Assembly (NCBI GenBank): GCA_026692735.1
Contig: JAPLOD010000043.1
Span: forward strand, 1 to 37,268
Reading direction: 5' to 3'
Source: Planctomycetota bacterium
Lineage (GTDB): Bacteria; Planctomycetota; SZUA-567; H5-PLA8
DNA: 37,268 nucleotides
The notes beneath the pieces are model-generated. The model saw nothing but the letters and a program-made list of their open reading frames with translations, was not told the origin of the DNA and searched no databases. This document shows positions 25,844 to 33,859 of this stretch, piece after piece (positions within the stretch are counted from its first letter, which is position 1; each line of letters opens with the position of its first letter). A program made the translations under genes and the position numbers.

Positions 25844-26012
25844 CGTACCATTTCCGGCGCGGAATTCGACTGGCGAACAGGCACTATTGCGGGGCAGGCG
25901 CTGCTGGGCGTGCGCGCCGGACGCGCCACAAATGGCTGCCGGTGGTTCGAGACTTGTCTTGTCACCTGAAGATGTTATCGAGGCAGTCGCCGGATGTTCG
26001 GGTGGGTATGAC

Positions 26013-27851
26013 ATGAAGGCCATGGCGGTGGTGATCGCGGCGGCGGCTCTCATGGCGACGTGTTCGCATGCGGCGGCCGACAAGGATCCAGCGTGGGAAA
26101 CGGCCATGAAGGCCACGGTCACCCCAAAGGACAACGGCGCGGCCCTGGAGAACCCCGGCATGGGCTGGGTGTTCCACTATTACGACAACGTGCCGGCGAA
26201 CTACGGGTCGCGGCTCGAGCCTTCCGACACGGTGGACGATTATCCCGGCCTGACCGTCGTCTACCTCCGTATCCCGTGGTCGTACATCGAGCCGGAAGAA
26301 GGACGGTTCAACTGGGCGGTGGTGGATACGCCGGGCGAGCGCTGGATCGCCAAGGGCAAGCAGATCGCGTTCCGGTTCTCCTGCAGCGAATCGTGGATGC
26401 GCTGGGCCACGCCCGAATGGGTGCAGAAAGCCGGCGCCAAGGGCCACAACTTCAAGCCCGGCGACGGCGTGAAGCCGGACGGGCCCTTCTGGGAACCGGA
26501 CTACGACGATCCCATCTTCCTCGAAAAGCTCGACCGTTTCCTCGCCGCGGCGGCCGCCCGCTACGACGGCAACCCGGCGGTCGCGTTCGTTGACGTCGGA
26601 TCGTTCGGCGTCTGGGGCGAGGGGCACACGTACTCCAGCACCAGGTTGCCGTATTCCGTCGCCACGCTGCGCAAGCACATTGACCTGCACTGCAAGCACT
26701 TCAAGAAGACGCTCCTGGCAGCCAACGACGATTTCGCTTCGCACGACCGCGGGCAGAGCATTATTGACTATGCGTGCGAAAAGGGCCTCACGCTGCGCGA
26801 CGACAGCATCCTGGTGCAGGCCGGCAAGAACGCGTACTTCAACGCCAAGATGGCGCCGGCCTTCTGGCCCAAGGTGCCTGTCATCCTGGAAAGCGAACAC
26901 TACGGCGGCTCCCGCGACCGCGGTTGCTGGCAGGACGGCAGCCTGTATCTCCGGGCGGTCGAGGAGTACCACGCCAGCTACGCTTCGATCCACTGGTGGC
27001 CGCGCGAGTTTCTCAAGGAATGCAGGCCGCTCATTGACCGCATGAACCTGCGCCTCGGCTACCGGCTGCAGTTGCTCGAGGCGTCATGGCCGGCACAGAT
27101 CCCCGTAGGCGGAACGTGGCAGTTCAACGCCAAGTGGCGCAACGCGGGCGTGGCGCCGTGCCTGCCGGGCGGTTATCCGGCGGTGACGTTCAAGGACGCC
27201 AAGGGCGGGATCGCGGGCGTGTTCGTGGACGAGGGATTCGATATGCGCTCGCTGCCGGTCGGGGCGCCCGATAAGGCCGAAGCGCGCGCGCAGGAGAAGA
27301 CCTTCGCTCTGCCGTTCCAGCTCACAGGCGGCGCCTGCAGCGTCTACGTGTCGGTCGGGACGCGCACGGGGACGCCGCGCATCGCGTTGCCGCTCGAAGG
27401 CGACGACGGCCAGCGGCGCTACAAGATCGGGACGGTGCAGGTGACCGGCGACTACGCGGTCAGAGCCGGGGTGCTCGAAAAGCGCGGCGGGAAATGGCTG
27501 TTGCCGCTGACCTGGACGGTCCATCGGCCTTTGCCCGCAGGTGTCGCCCCGTTCTGTCACTTCGAGAGCAAGGGGAAGATCGCGTTCCAGGGGAATCCGC
27601 CGCCCGACGCGCCGCAAGCGGAGCTCGGCAAGCCCGGCGTGGTTCAACTGCCGTGCGCGTTCGACGTGCCGGAGAAAGCCCGCGGCGGGTCGTTCGGCGT
27701 GCACGTGGGGTTGTGGCTGCCCGAGCGTATCGGGCAAGCCGATGAACGGCTGATGCCGGACGTCGGCGAGAACGACAAGCGCGTGATCGCCGGCCAGTTG
27801 AATGTGGGCGCGGATGGCGAGGCGGCATTCGTGCCGAAGACTGCGCCATGA
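26013..27851 (+). CDS. Secreted DUF4832-type glycoside-hydrolase-like protein
   Basis: 612 residues with a signal peptide (1 to about 21). The N-terminal barrel starts ALENPGMGWVFHYYDN (44-59) and contains VVYLRIPWSYIEPEEGRFNW (82-101), the GH42/GH-A-like pattern seen in DUF4832 proteins, then the strand VAFVDVGSFGVWGEGHTY with E203 as a candidate acid/base. The C-terminal half (about 370-612) is beta-rich, with WRNAGVAPCLPGGYPAV typical of the DUF4832 module. It probably acts on or binds extracellular carbohydrate; the substrate is unknown. Start chosen at ATG 26013 because the signal peptide begins there; the ribosome site is weak. Its stop overlaps the next start (ATGA), opening a four-gene coupled operon. 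Confidence 0.75.
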   Translation: MKAMAVVIAAAALMATCSHAAADKDPAWETAMKATVTPKDNGAALENPGMGWVFHYYDNVPANYGSRLEPSDTVDDYPGLTVVYLRIPWSYIEPEEGRFNWAVVDTPGERWIAKGKQIAFRFSCSESWMRWATPEWVQKAGAKGHNFKPGDGVKPDGPFWEPDYDDPIFLEKLDRFLAAAAARYDGNPAVAFVDVGSFGVWGEGHTYSSTRLPYSVATLRKHIDLHCKHFKKTLLAANDDFASHDRGQSIIDYACEKGLTLRDDSILVQAGKNAYFNAKMAPAFWPKVPVILESEHYGGSRDRGCWQDGSLYLRAVEEYHASYASIHWWPREFLKECRPLIDRMNLRLGYRLQLLEASWPAQIPVGGTWQFNAKWRNAGVAPCLPGGYPAVTFKDAKGGIAGVFVDEGFDMRSLPVGAPDKAEARAQEKTFALPFQLTGGACSVYVSVGTRTGTPRIALPLEGDDGQRRYKIGTVQVTGDYAVRAGVLEKRGGKWLLPLTWTVHRPLPAGVAPFCHFESKGKIAFQGNPPPDAPQAELGKPGVVQLPCAFDVPEKARGGSFGVHVGLWLPERIGQADERLMPDVGENDKRVIAGQLNVGADGEAAFVPKTAP

Positions 27852-28021
27852 AGAAGGCCAAGCGGAAGAGGCTGCCGGTTGAAGCGCTGAAGGCGCGCAG
27901 CGGCGCGGCGGCGATGGCCGCTGCCACGCGCGGGCGCAGCCGCGTCTTCACGGACAAGCGGAAGGCTGTGCTGCCGGCGAAGAAGCAGATTGAGGAGCAG
28001 TTGCGGGAGCGGGGGAAGTGA
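27848..28021 (+). CDS. Small basic protein of unknown function (57 aa)
   Basis: Fifty-seven residues, very rich in Lys/Arg (MKKAKRKRLPVEALKARSG at the start, a long basic C-terminal helix). No family recognised. Evidence that it is real: its ATG overlaps the previous stop as ATGA (4 bases) and its TGA shares one base with the next ATG, the geometry of translational coupling. It could be an RNA- or DNA-binding partner of the module, or only a coupling peptide. Confidence 0.55.
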   Translation: MKKAKRKRLPVEALKARSGAAAMAAATRGRSRVFTDKRKAVLPAKKQIEEQLRERGK

Positions 28022-28299
28022 TGGCGCGTTCACCGGACACAGAGCCTTGGGCCGACGAGATGCAGATCGAGCTGCTGCGGCAGGCCGGCCCGGCGCGGCG
28101 CCTGGAACTCGCCTGCCAGCTTAGCGCGCTGGCCTGGAATGCGGCGCGCTCGGCGTTCGACCGGCTGTACCCGCATGAGACCCAGGATCAGCGCGATCTG
28201 CGTTTTCTGAGCTCGATCTACGGGGAACAACTGGCCAGGGACTTCATCGCCTACCGCCAGAAGGTGCGCGGGCCGCAGAACGAGAGACTGGCGCCATGA
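28021..28299 (+). CDS. Small hypothetical protein preceding a nucleotidyltransferase (92 aa)
   Basis: Ninety-two residues, predicted mostly helical, with core LLRQAGPARRLELACQLSAL, the pattern of about 100-residue proteins often encoded just before minimal nucleotidyltransferases. No catalytic motif seen. Start ATG 28021 (GTG 28018 possible) shares one base with the upstream stop, and its own stop overlaps the next start as ATGA. Its tight coupling to the nucleotidyltransferase suggests a partner or antitoxin-like role, which is inference. Confidence 0.7.
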   Translation: MARSPDTEPWADEMQIELLRQAGPARRLELACQLSALAWNAARSAFDRLYPHETQDQRDLRFLSSIYGEQLARDFIAYRQKVRGPQNERLAP

Positions 28300-28883
28300 G
28301 TTCGCGGGAGATCACCGAAGTCACGCTGCGCATCGCCGCGCTTCTGGAGAAGCTGGGCGTGGCGTATGAGATCGGCGGTTCGCTGGCGAGTTCGCTGCAC
28401 GGCGTGCCGCGGTCCACGCTCGACGCGGACATTGTGGCCGATCTCACGCCGGACACGGCGCGCAGGTTCGCCGAACTGCTCGGCGACGAATTCTACAAGA
28501 ACGCCGATGCGATTGCGGACGCGGTGCGGGCGAGGCGTTCGTTCAACATCATCCATCTGCCGACCATGCTGAAGGTTGATGTGTTCGCCGTGCAGGACAC
28601 GCCCTTTGCGCGGACGGAGTTCTCCCGGCGCATGCAGCGTCCGTTCCCCGATGCCGGTGGGCCGCTCGTCTGGGTCAGCAGCCCGGAGGACATCATCCTG
28701 CACAAGCTGGTGTGGTATGCAGACGGCGGCAAGGTGGCGCAGCGGCAACTGCAGGACGCAGTCGGCGTTCTGCGCACGGCCGGCGCTACTCTCGACCAGG
28801 CTTACCTGACGCGGTGGGCGACGATACTTAGTGTTGCGGAACTGCTGGAACAGGCGCGCGGCGAAACTACAAAGACAGGATGA
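28296..28883 (+). CDS. Minimal nucleotidyltransferase (AbiEii-like)
   Basis: 195 residues of the polymerase-beta-like nucleotidyltransferase fold. The active site is complete: G27-G28-S29, the DxD pair D43/D45 (STLDADIVADL) and third carboxylate D95 (MLKVDVFAV), followed by SPEDIILHKLVWY with K137, the arrangement of AbiEii-type toxins and related stand-alone enzymes. It should transfer a nucleotide to a protein or RNA partner. It is last in a four-gene operon in which each start overlaps the previous stop, and it converges on an HtrA-like gene 26 bases away. A type IV toxin-antitoxin-like role is possible but the partner is not the canonical AbiEi. Confidence 0.78.
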   Translation: MSSREITEVTLRIAALLEKLGVAYEIGGSLASSLHGVPRSTLDADIVADLTPDTARRFAELLGDEFYKNADAIADAVRARRSFNIIHLPTMLKVDVFAVQDTPFARTEFSRRMQRPFPDAGGPLVWVSSPEDIILHKLVWYADGGKVAQRQLQDAVGVLRTAGATLDQAYLTRWATILSVAELLEQARGETTKTG

Positions 28884-28909
28884 CGGCTTCGCGACCTCAA
28901 GCCTCAGGT

Positions 28910-29980
28910 CTACTTTGCTTTCGGTGCCGCCGCAGGCTGGGGCAGTTGCAGGCGGGGCAGCTTGACCTTCAGAGGCACGTTCTGCTTGGGCGGCGGCGGG
29001 GGAGCGCCTCGGCCGCGCGGCGGCGCAGGAAGGTTGCGTTCCACCACAATGTCGAGCGTGGCGTTCTCGGGGTAACTGCGCACGATGCCGATGAGGCGCG
29101 CGTAATTGTAGACCGGTTTGCCGTCAACGCTCAGGAAGCGGTCGCCCGGCGCAAAGCCGGCCTTCTCCGCGTCGCTGTCGCGGTCCACTTTCTCGACGTT
29201 GGCCGCCTGCGTTTCGTCCACGCGGTTGGAGAACGTCAGGCCGTCCGGCAGCGTGCCGTGGTACACGACCTTGCCGCCGGCTTCCTTGAGCAGCGGGTAG
29301 AAGCGCGCGATCTGGTCCACCGGAATCGCGTAGCCGATGCCCGTGTTCGCTTTGGCCCCGAAGCGCGACATGATCTGCCCGGTGATGCCGATGAGCGTGC
29401 CGTCGAGCGTCAGGAGCGGGCCGCCGGAATTGCCCGGGTTGATGGCTGAATCGGTCTGGATCGCGTCGCAGTAGTTGCCCTGGAAGCGGTGCAGCGCGCT
29501 GACGGTGCCGAGGCTGACCGATGGCGGGCCGTCCAGGTCGGCAAGCTTGAAGGGATCGCCGACCGCCATCACCTGCTGCCCCACGCGGACCTTGGCCATG
29601 TCGCCAAACTCGACATACGCCAGGTCGTGCGCCTCGCGGGCCCTCAGCAGCGTCAGGTCGCCGACCGGGTCGGTGCCGACGAGGTCGCAGACCATCAGCT
29701 TGCCGGTGTTGCCGATGCGGACGGTCCACTGCTTGCGGTCGCCGGCCACGTGGTGGTTGGTCAGAATGTAGCCGTCCGCGCTGACAACGACGCCCGAGCC
29801 GCCGCCGACGAAGACGAACGCCGCCGAAGCCTTCTGGATGGCCTTGGTAAGTTCCTCTTCGGCACGCAGAGCCGTGGCGATGCCGTCGCCGTCGTTCTCG
29901 GTCGCGGCAAACACGCGGCCCGCGGTGCTCGACACCGCCAGGACCAGCACCATTGCCGCAAGACGCACACCGCTGTGCAT
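28910..29980 (-). CDS. HtrA/DegP-like secreted serine protease with PDZ domain
   Basis: 356 residues with a signal peptide (about 1-25). The trypsin-like domain has the full triad: H77 (YILTNHHVAG), D108 (DPVGDLTLLR) and S185 (NPGNSGGPLL). A PDZ domain follows (about 260-330: VEKVDRDSDAEKAGFAPGDR, then FLSVDGKPV), and the end is Pro-rich (PRGRGAPPPPPKQ). It would act in the periplasm or outside the cell in protein quality control. I chose ATG 29980, where the signal peptide starts, with GAGAG just upstream, over the frame starting 12 codons earlier. One PDZ only, as in DegS/HtrA2-type members. Confidence 0.92.
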   Translation of the reverse strand: MHSGVRLAAMVLVLAVSSTAGRVFAATENDGDGIATALRAEEELTKAIQKASAAFVFVGGGSGVVVSADGYILTNHHVAGDRKQWTVRIGNTGKLMVCDLVGTDPVGDLTLLRAREAHDLAYVEFGDMAKVRVGQQVMAVGDPFKLADLDGPPSVSLGTVSALHRFQGNYCDAIQTDSAINPGNSGGPLLTLDGTLIGITGQIMSRFGAKANTGIGYAIPVDQIARFYPLLKEAGGKVVYHGTLPDGLTFSNRVDETQAANVEKVDRDSDAEKAGFAPGDRFLSVDGKPVYNYARLIGIVRSYPENATLDIVVERNLPAPPRGRGAPPPPPKQNVPLKVKLPRLQLPQPAAAPKAK

Positions 29981-30092
29981 ACGCTCTCTCGCCACCTCGA
30001 CCGCAAGAACGGACACAGAATATCATGGAGCGCGGCGCGATGCACGCGAATTCCGGCCCAGAGGCCGTGGACATGGGCAGGATGCTCGTGCC

Positions 30093-31406
30093 CTACCAGC
30101 CGAAGGGGTTCCAGTACCAGCGGTCGTCCTTCTTCAGCATGTAGATAACGAGTTCGCCTTTGCGGCTTAAGGTGATGTGGGTGCGCGGATGGTTGGGCAT
30201 GTATTTGCGCGCCAGCTCCGCCGATCCATCAAGAGGGACTCTGACAATCGTGACGTTGTCAATGTCCACGCCCGCGTAGGTTCCCGCAGCCCGCGCTGTT
30301 TCGCGCGCTGTGGTGGTAGCCCCGATTTCAACCTCTGCAGGGCCCATGGCAAGCGCTTTCTCTCTTATCTCACGCACCAGGTCCTTGGTGATCGTCATGC
30401 TTGGTGCCATTGCCTTGAGCTTGTCCTTCACCAGGGCAGCCGCTTCGTCCTCCCGGTTCGCAACCATGGGCTTGCCGTTGTCGGCAAACGTTTGAGCGCC
30501 GGTAGCATAGTCGTCCGTCAGGAGCGCGGCGCTCGCCCGTTCGTACGTCTTAAGGGCGTCGGCGATGATCACGCTAAGTCTGTCGAGCGTCTTGGGTGCT
30601 GTTCGCAAATCTGTGTTTCGCGGCTCGGCGCCCGCGATTTCCGCTGGTTGCCGCGGCACAGCGCGCGGAGGCGGGGGCGGAGCTCTGCGCGGAGTGCTCG
30701 GAGTTTCCAGGGGGGCTTGTCCGCCGCGGTCCCGGATCATCTGCACCGCCTCGCGGTGAGCTTGTACCGACGATTCAATCGCCCTGCGCATCAAGGCTCT
30801 CTGTTCGTCGCCCTCGATCTCCTGGAGCACGGCTGCCGCTTTGACCGGAAAGTCCTTTTCCAGCGCGGCCACGCGCCCGGCTATAACAGCGGACACCAGT
30901 TCGTACTCAGGGGTAAGCTGGCCCGGACGGACGGGGCTCAGGCGCAACTGCTTACCGCGCCAATAGGCAGGGGACATCATCGTGTCTAACTGTGCACGGG
31001 CGTCTTCCACGCCCCGTGCCGCCATGCCGCCGAGCGCGACGAAGGCGCACTGGACTGCACTTGCTTCTCCGGCGTCGAGCAGACCTGAGCGTTGGTTAAC
31101 GAAGTCCACCAGCCTCGGTACGTCGTCGGATTGGCCGATATGCGCGAAGAAACCGACAATCTGCGACCAGTATTCCTTCTGGCGCTTGTCAGCAACGATG
31201 CTGTACAGATCTGTCCTCGCGGCTGGGTTTGCCTTTCTGACGCGGCTGAGGTACGCAGTGTTTGCCGGGGCGAGGAGGATGGTCTTGGCGAGCTTGACGG
31301 TCTCCTCAACGGACAAAAGTTGCCCGTCGCTTTCCTGCGCCGCAAGAGCGGACAGAGCGGGAACGAGCAGTAAGCATTGAACTGGCACTGCACACTTCCT
31401 AAACAT
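30093..31406 (-). CDS. Secreted hypothetical protein
   Basis: 437 residues. A signal peptide (MFRKCAVPVQCLLLVPALSA, cleavage near ALAAQ) is followed by a mainly helical region (to about 235), a Pro/Arg-rich linker (TPRRAPPPPPRAVPRQP) and a C-terminal region ending with the compact block ITLSRKGELVIYMLKKDDRW then YWNPFGW. No catalytic motif or family is recognised. Start at ATG 31406 with GGAGG 7 bases upstream. It lies between the HtrA-like protease gene and a small membrane-protein gene, all on the minus strand with modest gaps, possibly one envelope-related unit. Confidence 0.75.
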   Translation of the reverse strand: MFRKCAVPVQCLLLVPALSALAAQESDGQLLSVEETVKLAKTILLAPANTAYLSRVRKANPAARTDLYSIVADKRQKEYWSQIVGFFAHIGQSDDVPRLVDFVNQRSGLLDAGEASAVQCAFVALGGMAARGVEDARAQLDTMMSPAYWRGKQLRLSPVRPGQLTPEYELVSAVIAGRVAALEKDFPVKAAAVLQEIEGDEQRALMRRAIESSVQAHREAVQMIRDRGGQAPLETPSTPRRAPPPPPRAVPRQPAEIAGAEPRNTDLRTAPKTLDRLSVIIADALKTYERASAALLTDDYATGAQTFADNGKPMVANREDEAAALVKDKLKAMAPSMTITKDLVREIREKALAMGPAEVEIGATTTARETARAAGTYAGVDIDNVTIVRVPLDGSAELARKYMPNHPRTHITLSRKGELVIYMLKKDDRWYWNPFGW

Positions 31407-31439
31407 TTTGCGCCTCCACACCCGCAAGAAGCTCTCAGG

Positions 31440-31829
31440 CTACCTGACCTTGTGCTTTTCGAACTTCTCGCATTCGGCATTCGTAAGGACGTTCGCTTGT
31501 CCACCCCAGTCGCGCCACATCACGCTGTCCGGGTCGTCCTTTCGAGGATCCGTGTAATCGCCCGCAATGCCGACGCCGTTCACCAGTTTCAGGTACCAGG
31601 CTTCGGGCGAGTTGACGATAGGCTGCGCGAAGAGCGCCATCCATGTGCAATACACAGCGCTTCCCACCGACGGACGCGCGCCGTCCTGCGGCGTCACTGC
31701 GTAGAGCGTCGAGCCCAGGACAACCAGCGCCAGCAAGGCGGCAAGCGTCCAGCGGAACTCGTGCAGCAGCGCACGGAAGTACAGCGAGGTCACGTGCAGT
31801 CCCGTGCGCTTGTGTGGCGCCATGGCCAT
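31440..31829 (-). CDS. Small membrane protein resembling a degenerate two-helix ion-channel core
   Basis: 129 residues. One clear helix (FRWTLAALLALVVLGSTLYA, about 25-44) is followed by VGSAVYCTWMALFAQPIVNS then PEAWYLKLVNGVG. This resembles the helix-pore-helix unit of bacterial NAD-binding potassium-channel-like proteins of the type with QP...FP..WYL in place of a TVGYG filter, but the second helix and the nucleotide-binding domain are missing. The match is from memory and weak. Start uncertain (ATG 31829 or 31823, no clear ribosome site). It diverges from the membrane protein gene at 31950; a run of nine C lies in the gap (31897-31905). Confidence 0.5.
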   Translation of the reverse strand: MAMAPHKRTGLHVTSLYFRALLHEFRWTLAALLALVVLGSTLYAVTPQDGARPSVGSAVYCTWMALFAQPIVNSPEAWYLKLVNGVGIAGDYTDPRKDDPDSVMWRDWGGQANVLTNAECEKFEKHKVR

Positions 31830-31949
31830 CACTATATCGAGTGCCGGCCCGCTCACAACGCCCGGCTCGTGGGTCTTCGGACCGGCACACGGCGCTCCCC
31901 CCCCCGTCAAGGCAGCGACGGAAGCTGCCGAAGCGTGTAGAATGTCCGC

Positions 31950-32573
31950 ATGTCTGTGTTCCTTGTCGCTCTTCCAGAATGGCTGCGTCGCATCGAATGG
32001 GTTGACCGGCTGTGGCGCCTGCCGTGGGAGCGGATCCCTGAGCTGTACATCGGCGAGCAGCTCGCGCTCGGCACATTGCTGGGCGTGACAGTGCTCGGCT
32101 GTGCGGCGGCGGCCAACCGTTTTCTGGCGGGACACTTTTCATGGCCCAAGCCGCGCAAGGCGGTCAAGGCCCCGAAACGGAAACGAGGCGTCGGCATCAA
32201 GTGGCTCGTCCTGGGACTGATCGCGCTTCTTCCGGGCGGGCTCGTCGGCACAGCGGCCGTGTACGCCATCATGGGCAAGGAGAACTGGCGGCACGACGCG
32301 CTGCGCATCGTCGGCGTATCCATGGTGCCGGCGGGGCTGCTGGCGCTGCTGCGCGCGGAGGGTTTCCCGTGGCCGGAACTGCGCGAGGGCGTGTACGGCA
32401 GTGCTACGCTGGGCCTGATCTTCGGCCTGCTGCACGTCTGGGCGATGATAAAGCTGCTGCGCCAGTGGTGGGGTGAGCCCGACGAATGTGTGCCGTGGTG
32501 GCCGCCAGCGGCTTTGTGCTTGCAGGTTCTTATACTATTCGGTGCAGCGGTTCTGCTGCTTGAGCCGAAGTAG
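31950..32573 (+). CDS. Polytopic membrane protein of unknown function
   Basis: 207 residues with about five transmembrane helices (starting near 40, 84, 115, 150 and 180: LALGTLLGVTVLGCAAAA, WLVLGLIALLPGGLVGTAAV, VGVSMVPAGLLALLRA, LGLIFGLLHVWAMIKLL, LCLQVLILFGAAVLLLE). A basic cytosolic loop (KPRKAVKAPKRKRG) separates helices 1 and 2. No family recognised. A TAGAAT hexamer (31938-31943) sits only 7 bases before the ATG and no Shine-Dalgarno is visible, so the mRNA may be leaderless. An AT-richer, hairpin-rich intergenic region follows. Confidence 0.65.
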   Translation: MSVFLVALPEWLRRIEWVDRLWRLPWERIPELYIGEQLALGTLLGVTVLGCAAAANRFLAGHFSWPKPRKAVKAPKRKRGVGIKWLVLGLIALLPGGLVGTAAVYAIMGKENWRHDALRIVGVSMVPAGLLALLRAEGFPWPELREGVYGSATLGLIFGLLHVWAMIKLLRQWWGEPDECVPWWPPAALCLQVLILFGAAVLLLEPK

Positions 32574-32615
32574 GCTCCGCCAGCATTATATCATTCTGGA
32601 CTATGTTTGGTATAC

Positions 32616-32680
32616 CATCTTGCGTCAGCGATTCACCATTGTGCAGCAGTGCACAATGTGCCCTAACGCAACCCAAGATG
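32616..32680. other. Complex intergenic hairpin 1 (candidate structured RNA or operator)
   Basis: CATC (32616-32619) pairs with GATG (32677-32680), TTGCGT (32620-32625) with ACGCAA (32666-32671), and CATTGTGCA (32637-32645) with TGCACAATG (32650-32658) around a GCAG tetraloop. A 10-base palindrome TGGTATACCA (32608-32617) abuts the left side and ATGCAA-T-TTGCAT (32678-32690) the right. The 32574-32821 gap is about 48% GC by my count, far below the genes around it. Confidence 0.45.
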
Positions 32681-32729
32681 CAATTTGCATAAGTGATGAA
32701 AGGATGGTAGAGCTTTACTTGGGGCGTAA

Positions 32730-32795
32730 GCGAAAAAAACGATGGGCGCAGACTGGCTTAGTGTTTGCACAAGTGAGTCTGTGGCGTTTTTTCGC
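32730..32795. other. Complex intergenic hairpin 2 with A- and T-runs
   Basis: Outer arms GCGAAAAAAACG (32730-32741) and CGTTTTTTCGC (32785-32795) pair over 11 bases with one bulge. Inside, CAGACT (32749-32754) pairs with AGTCTG (32776-32781), and CTTAGTG with CACAAG around TTTG. The inner hairpin followed by TTTTTT on one side and by the complement of AAAAAAA on the other could act as a bidirectional terminator. Otherwise it is an unassigned structured RNA upstream of the HD-GYP gene. Confidence 0.45.
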
Positions 32796-32839
32796 CATCT
32801 CCCAGGGTTGGCGCTGGTCTGGTGAAGGGGTACCGGCCT

Positions 32840-33859
32840 GTGGCTCAAAGCTACGACGAGGTAGATCGCGCCAGCAGTGAACTCGTCGTCCTGCACGATG
32901 TGCTTAGTTGGCGCGAGTTTCACGAGGTCGCGTTGCGTCGCGCCGGCTTCGGCCAGGTCGCTACGTATCCCGCACAGCCCGACGCGCTGCAGGAGCACTT
33001 CAACCAGTCTCCCAACCGGCATGTGGACCTGATCGTCTTCGGCGTTCAGCCTCAGAGCGAGATGTCCTGGGAGAATCTGCGCCAGTTACGGGGCGTCTTC
33101 TCCGGCCCGGTTCTGGCGACGACCGAGCTGCAAGACGACAAGGCGCAGGAGCGCGTGCGCGCCCTCGGCATTCAGGATTACCTGGCAGTGGGCGAGTTCG
33201 GTGAGGAAGCTCTCGAACTCAAAGTCGAAACGGCGCTGACCGCGCATCGCATCAACACCATGATCCTCGAGAACGATCTGCGCACGCAGCGCCTCTTCGT
33301 CAACATCCTCACGGTGATGGTCAGAATCCTCGAATCGAAAGACCCCTATACCCGTTTCCACAGTCATGCCGTGGCGAAGTGGTCGCGCATGATCGGCCGC
33401 CGCAAAGGGCTGTGTGAGGAAGACCTGGACCGGCTCGGCTTGGCGGCGGTGTTCCACGACTTCGGGAAGATCGGCGTTCCCGAGGCGATTCTCAACAAGG
33501 CAGGCGCGCTCACCGACGAAGAGTTCGCCGTTATGCGCAAACATCCGACGATCGCGCGCGACCTGCTCTCCTCCCTCGAACTCCTTTCGGACCTCTTGCC
33601 TGCCATCGCGCACCATCACGAGCGCTGGGACGGCAGCGGCTACCCGGACGGCTTGAAGGGCGAGCAGACGCCGCTGTGGGGGCGCATCATCGCCCTGGCG
33701 GACGCCTATGACACCATGGTCACCCGCCGCACGTACAAGGACCCCATGGCGATGGCGGATGTGCGGGTCGAACTGGACCGGTGCCGCGGTACCCAGTTCG
33801 AAGCGGACCTGGTGGATCATTTCAAAGCAATCCTCGACGAATATGTGAAAGTGGTATAG
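32840..33859 (+). CDS. HD-GYP domain protein with degenerate receiver domain
   Basis: 339 residues. Residues about 12-135 look like a response-regulator receiver (ELVVLHDVLSWREF, HVDLIVFGV, GPVLATTEL), but the phosphoacceptor Asp is replaced by Gly (VFGV), so it is probably phosphorylation-independent. The HD-GYP domain (about 150-335) is complete: HD at 206-207 in FHDFGKIG, HHERWDGSGYPDGL (259-272), and RIIALADAYDTMVTRRTYKD. Such enzymes hydrolyse c-di-GMP to pGpG/GMP. GTG 32840 has AAGGGG 9 bases upstream; GTG 32822 is possible. Two Ser/Thr kinase genes follow. It may lower c-di-GMP sensed by the MshEN-bearing pilus ATPases, which is inference. Confidence 0.93.
   Translation: MAQSYDEVDRASSELVVLHDVLSWREFHEVALRRAGFGQVATYPAQPDALQEHFNQSPNRHVDLIVFGVQPQSEMSWENLRQLRGVFSGPVLATTELQDDKAQERVRALGIQDYLAVGEFGEEALELKVETALTAHRINTMILENDLRTQRLFVNILTVMVRILESKDPYTRFHSHAVAKWSRMIGRRKGLCEEDLDRLGLAAVFHDFGKIGVPEAILNKAGALTDEEFAVMRKHPTIARDLLSSLELLSDLLPAIAHHHERWDGSGYPDGLKGEQTPLWGRIIALADAYDTMVTRRTYKDPMAMADVRVELDRCRGTQFEADLVDHFKAILDEYVKVV

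Noticed and set aside
31897-31905. Run of nine C as a phase-variation tract
   Set aside because: It lies between divergent starts rather than in a frame, and no switch in promoter spacing can be shown from one sequence.
32574-32839. c-di-GMP (GEMM) riboswitch before the HD-GYP gene
   Set aside because: The conserved CACGCACAGGGCAAACC-type core and receptor helix are absent.
32473-32880. 135-codon + strand frame across the AT-richer gap
   Set aside because: It overlaps two real genes, has a Cys/Arg-rich composition without domains, and crosses both hairpins.
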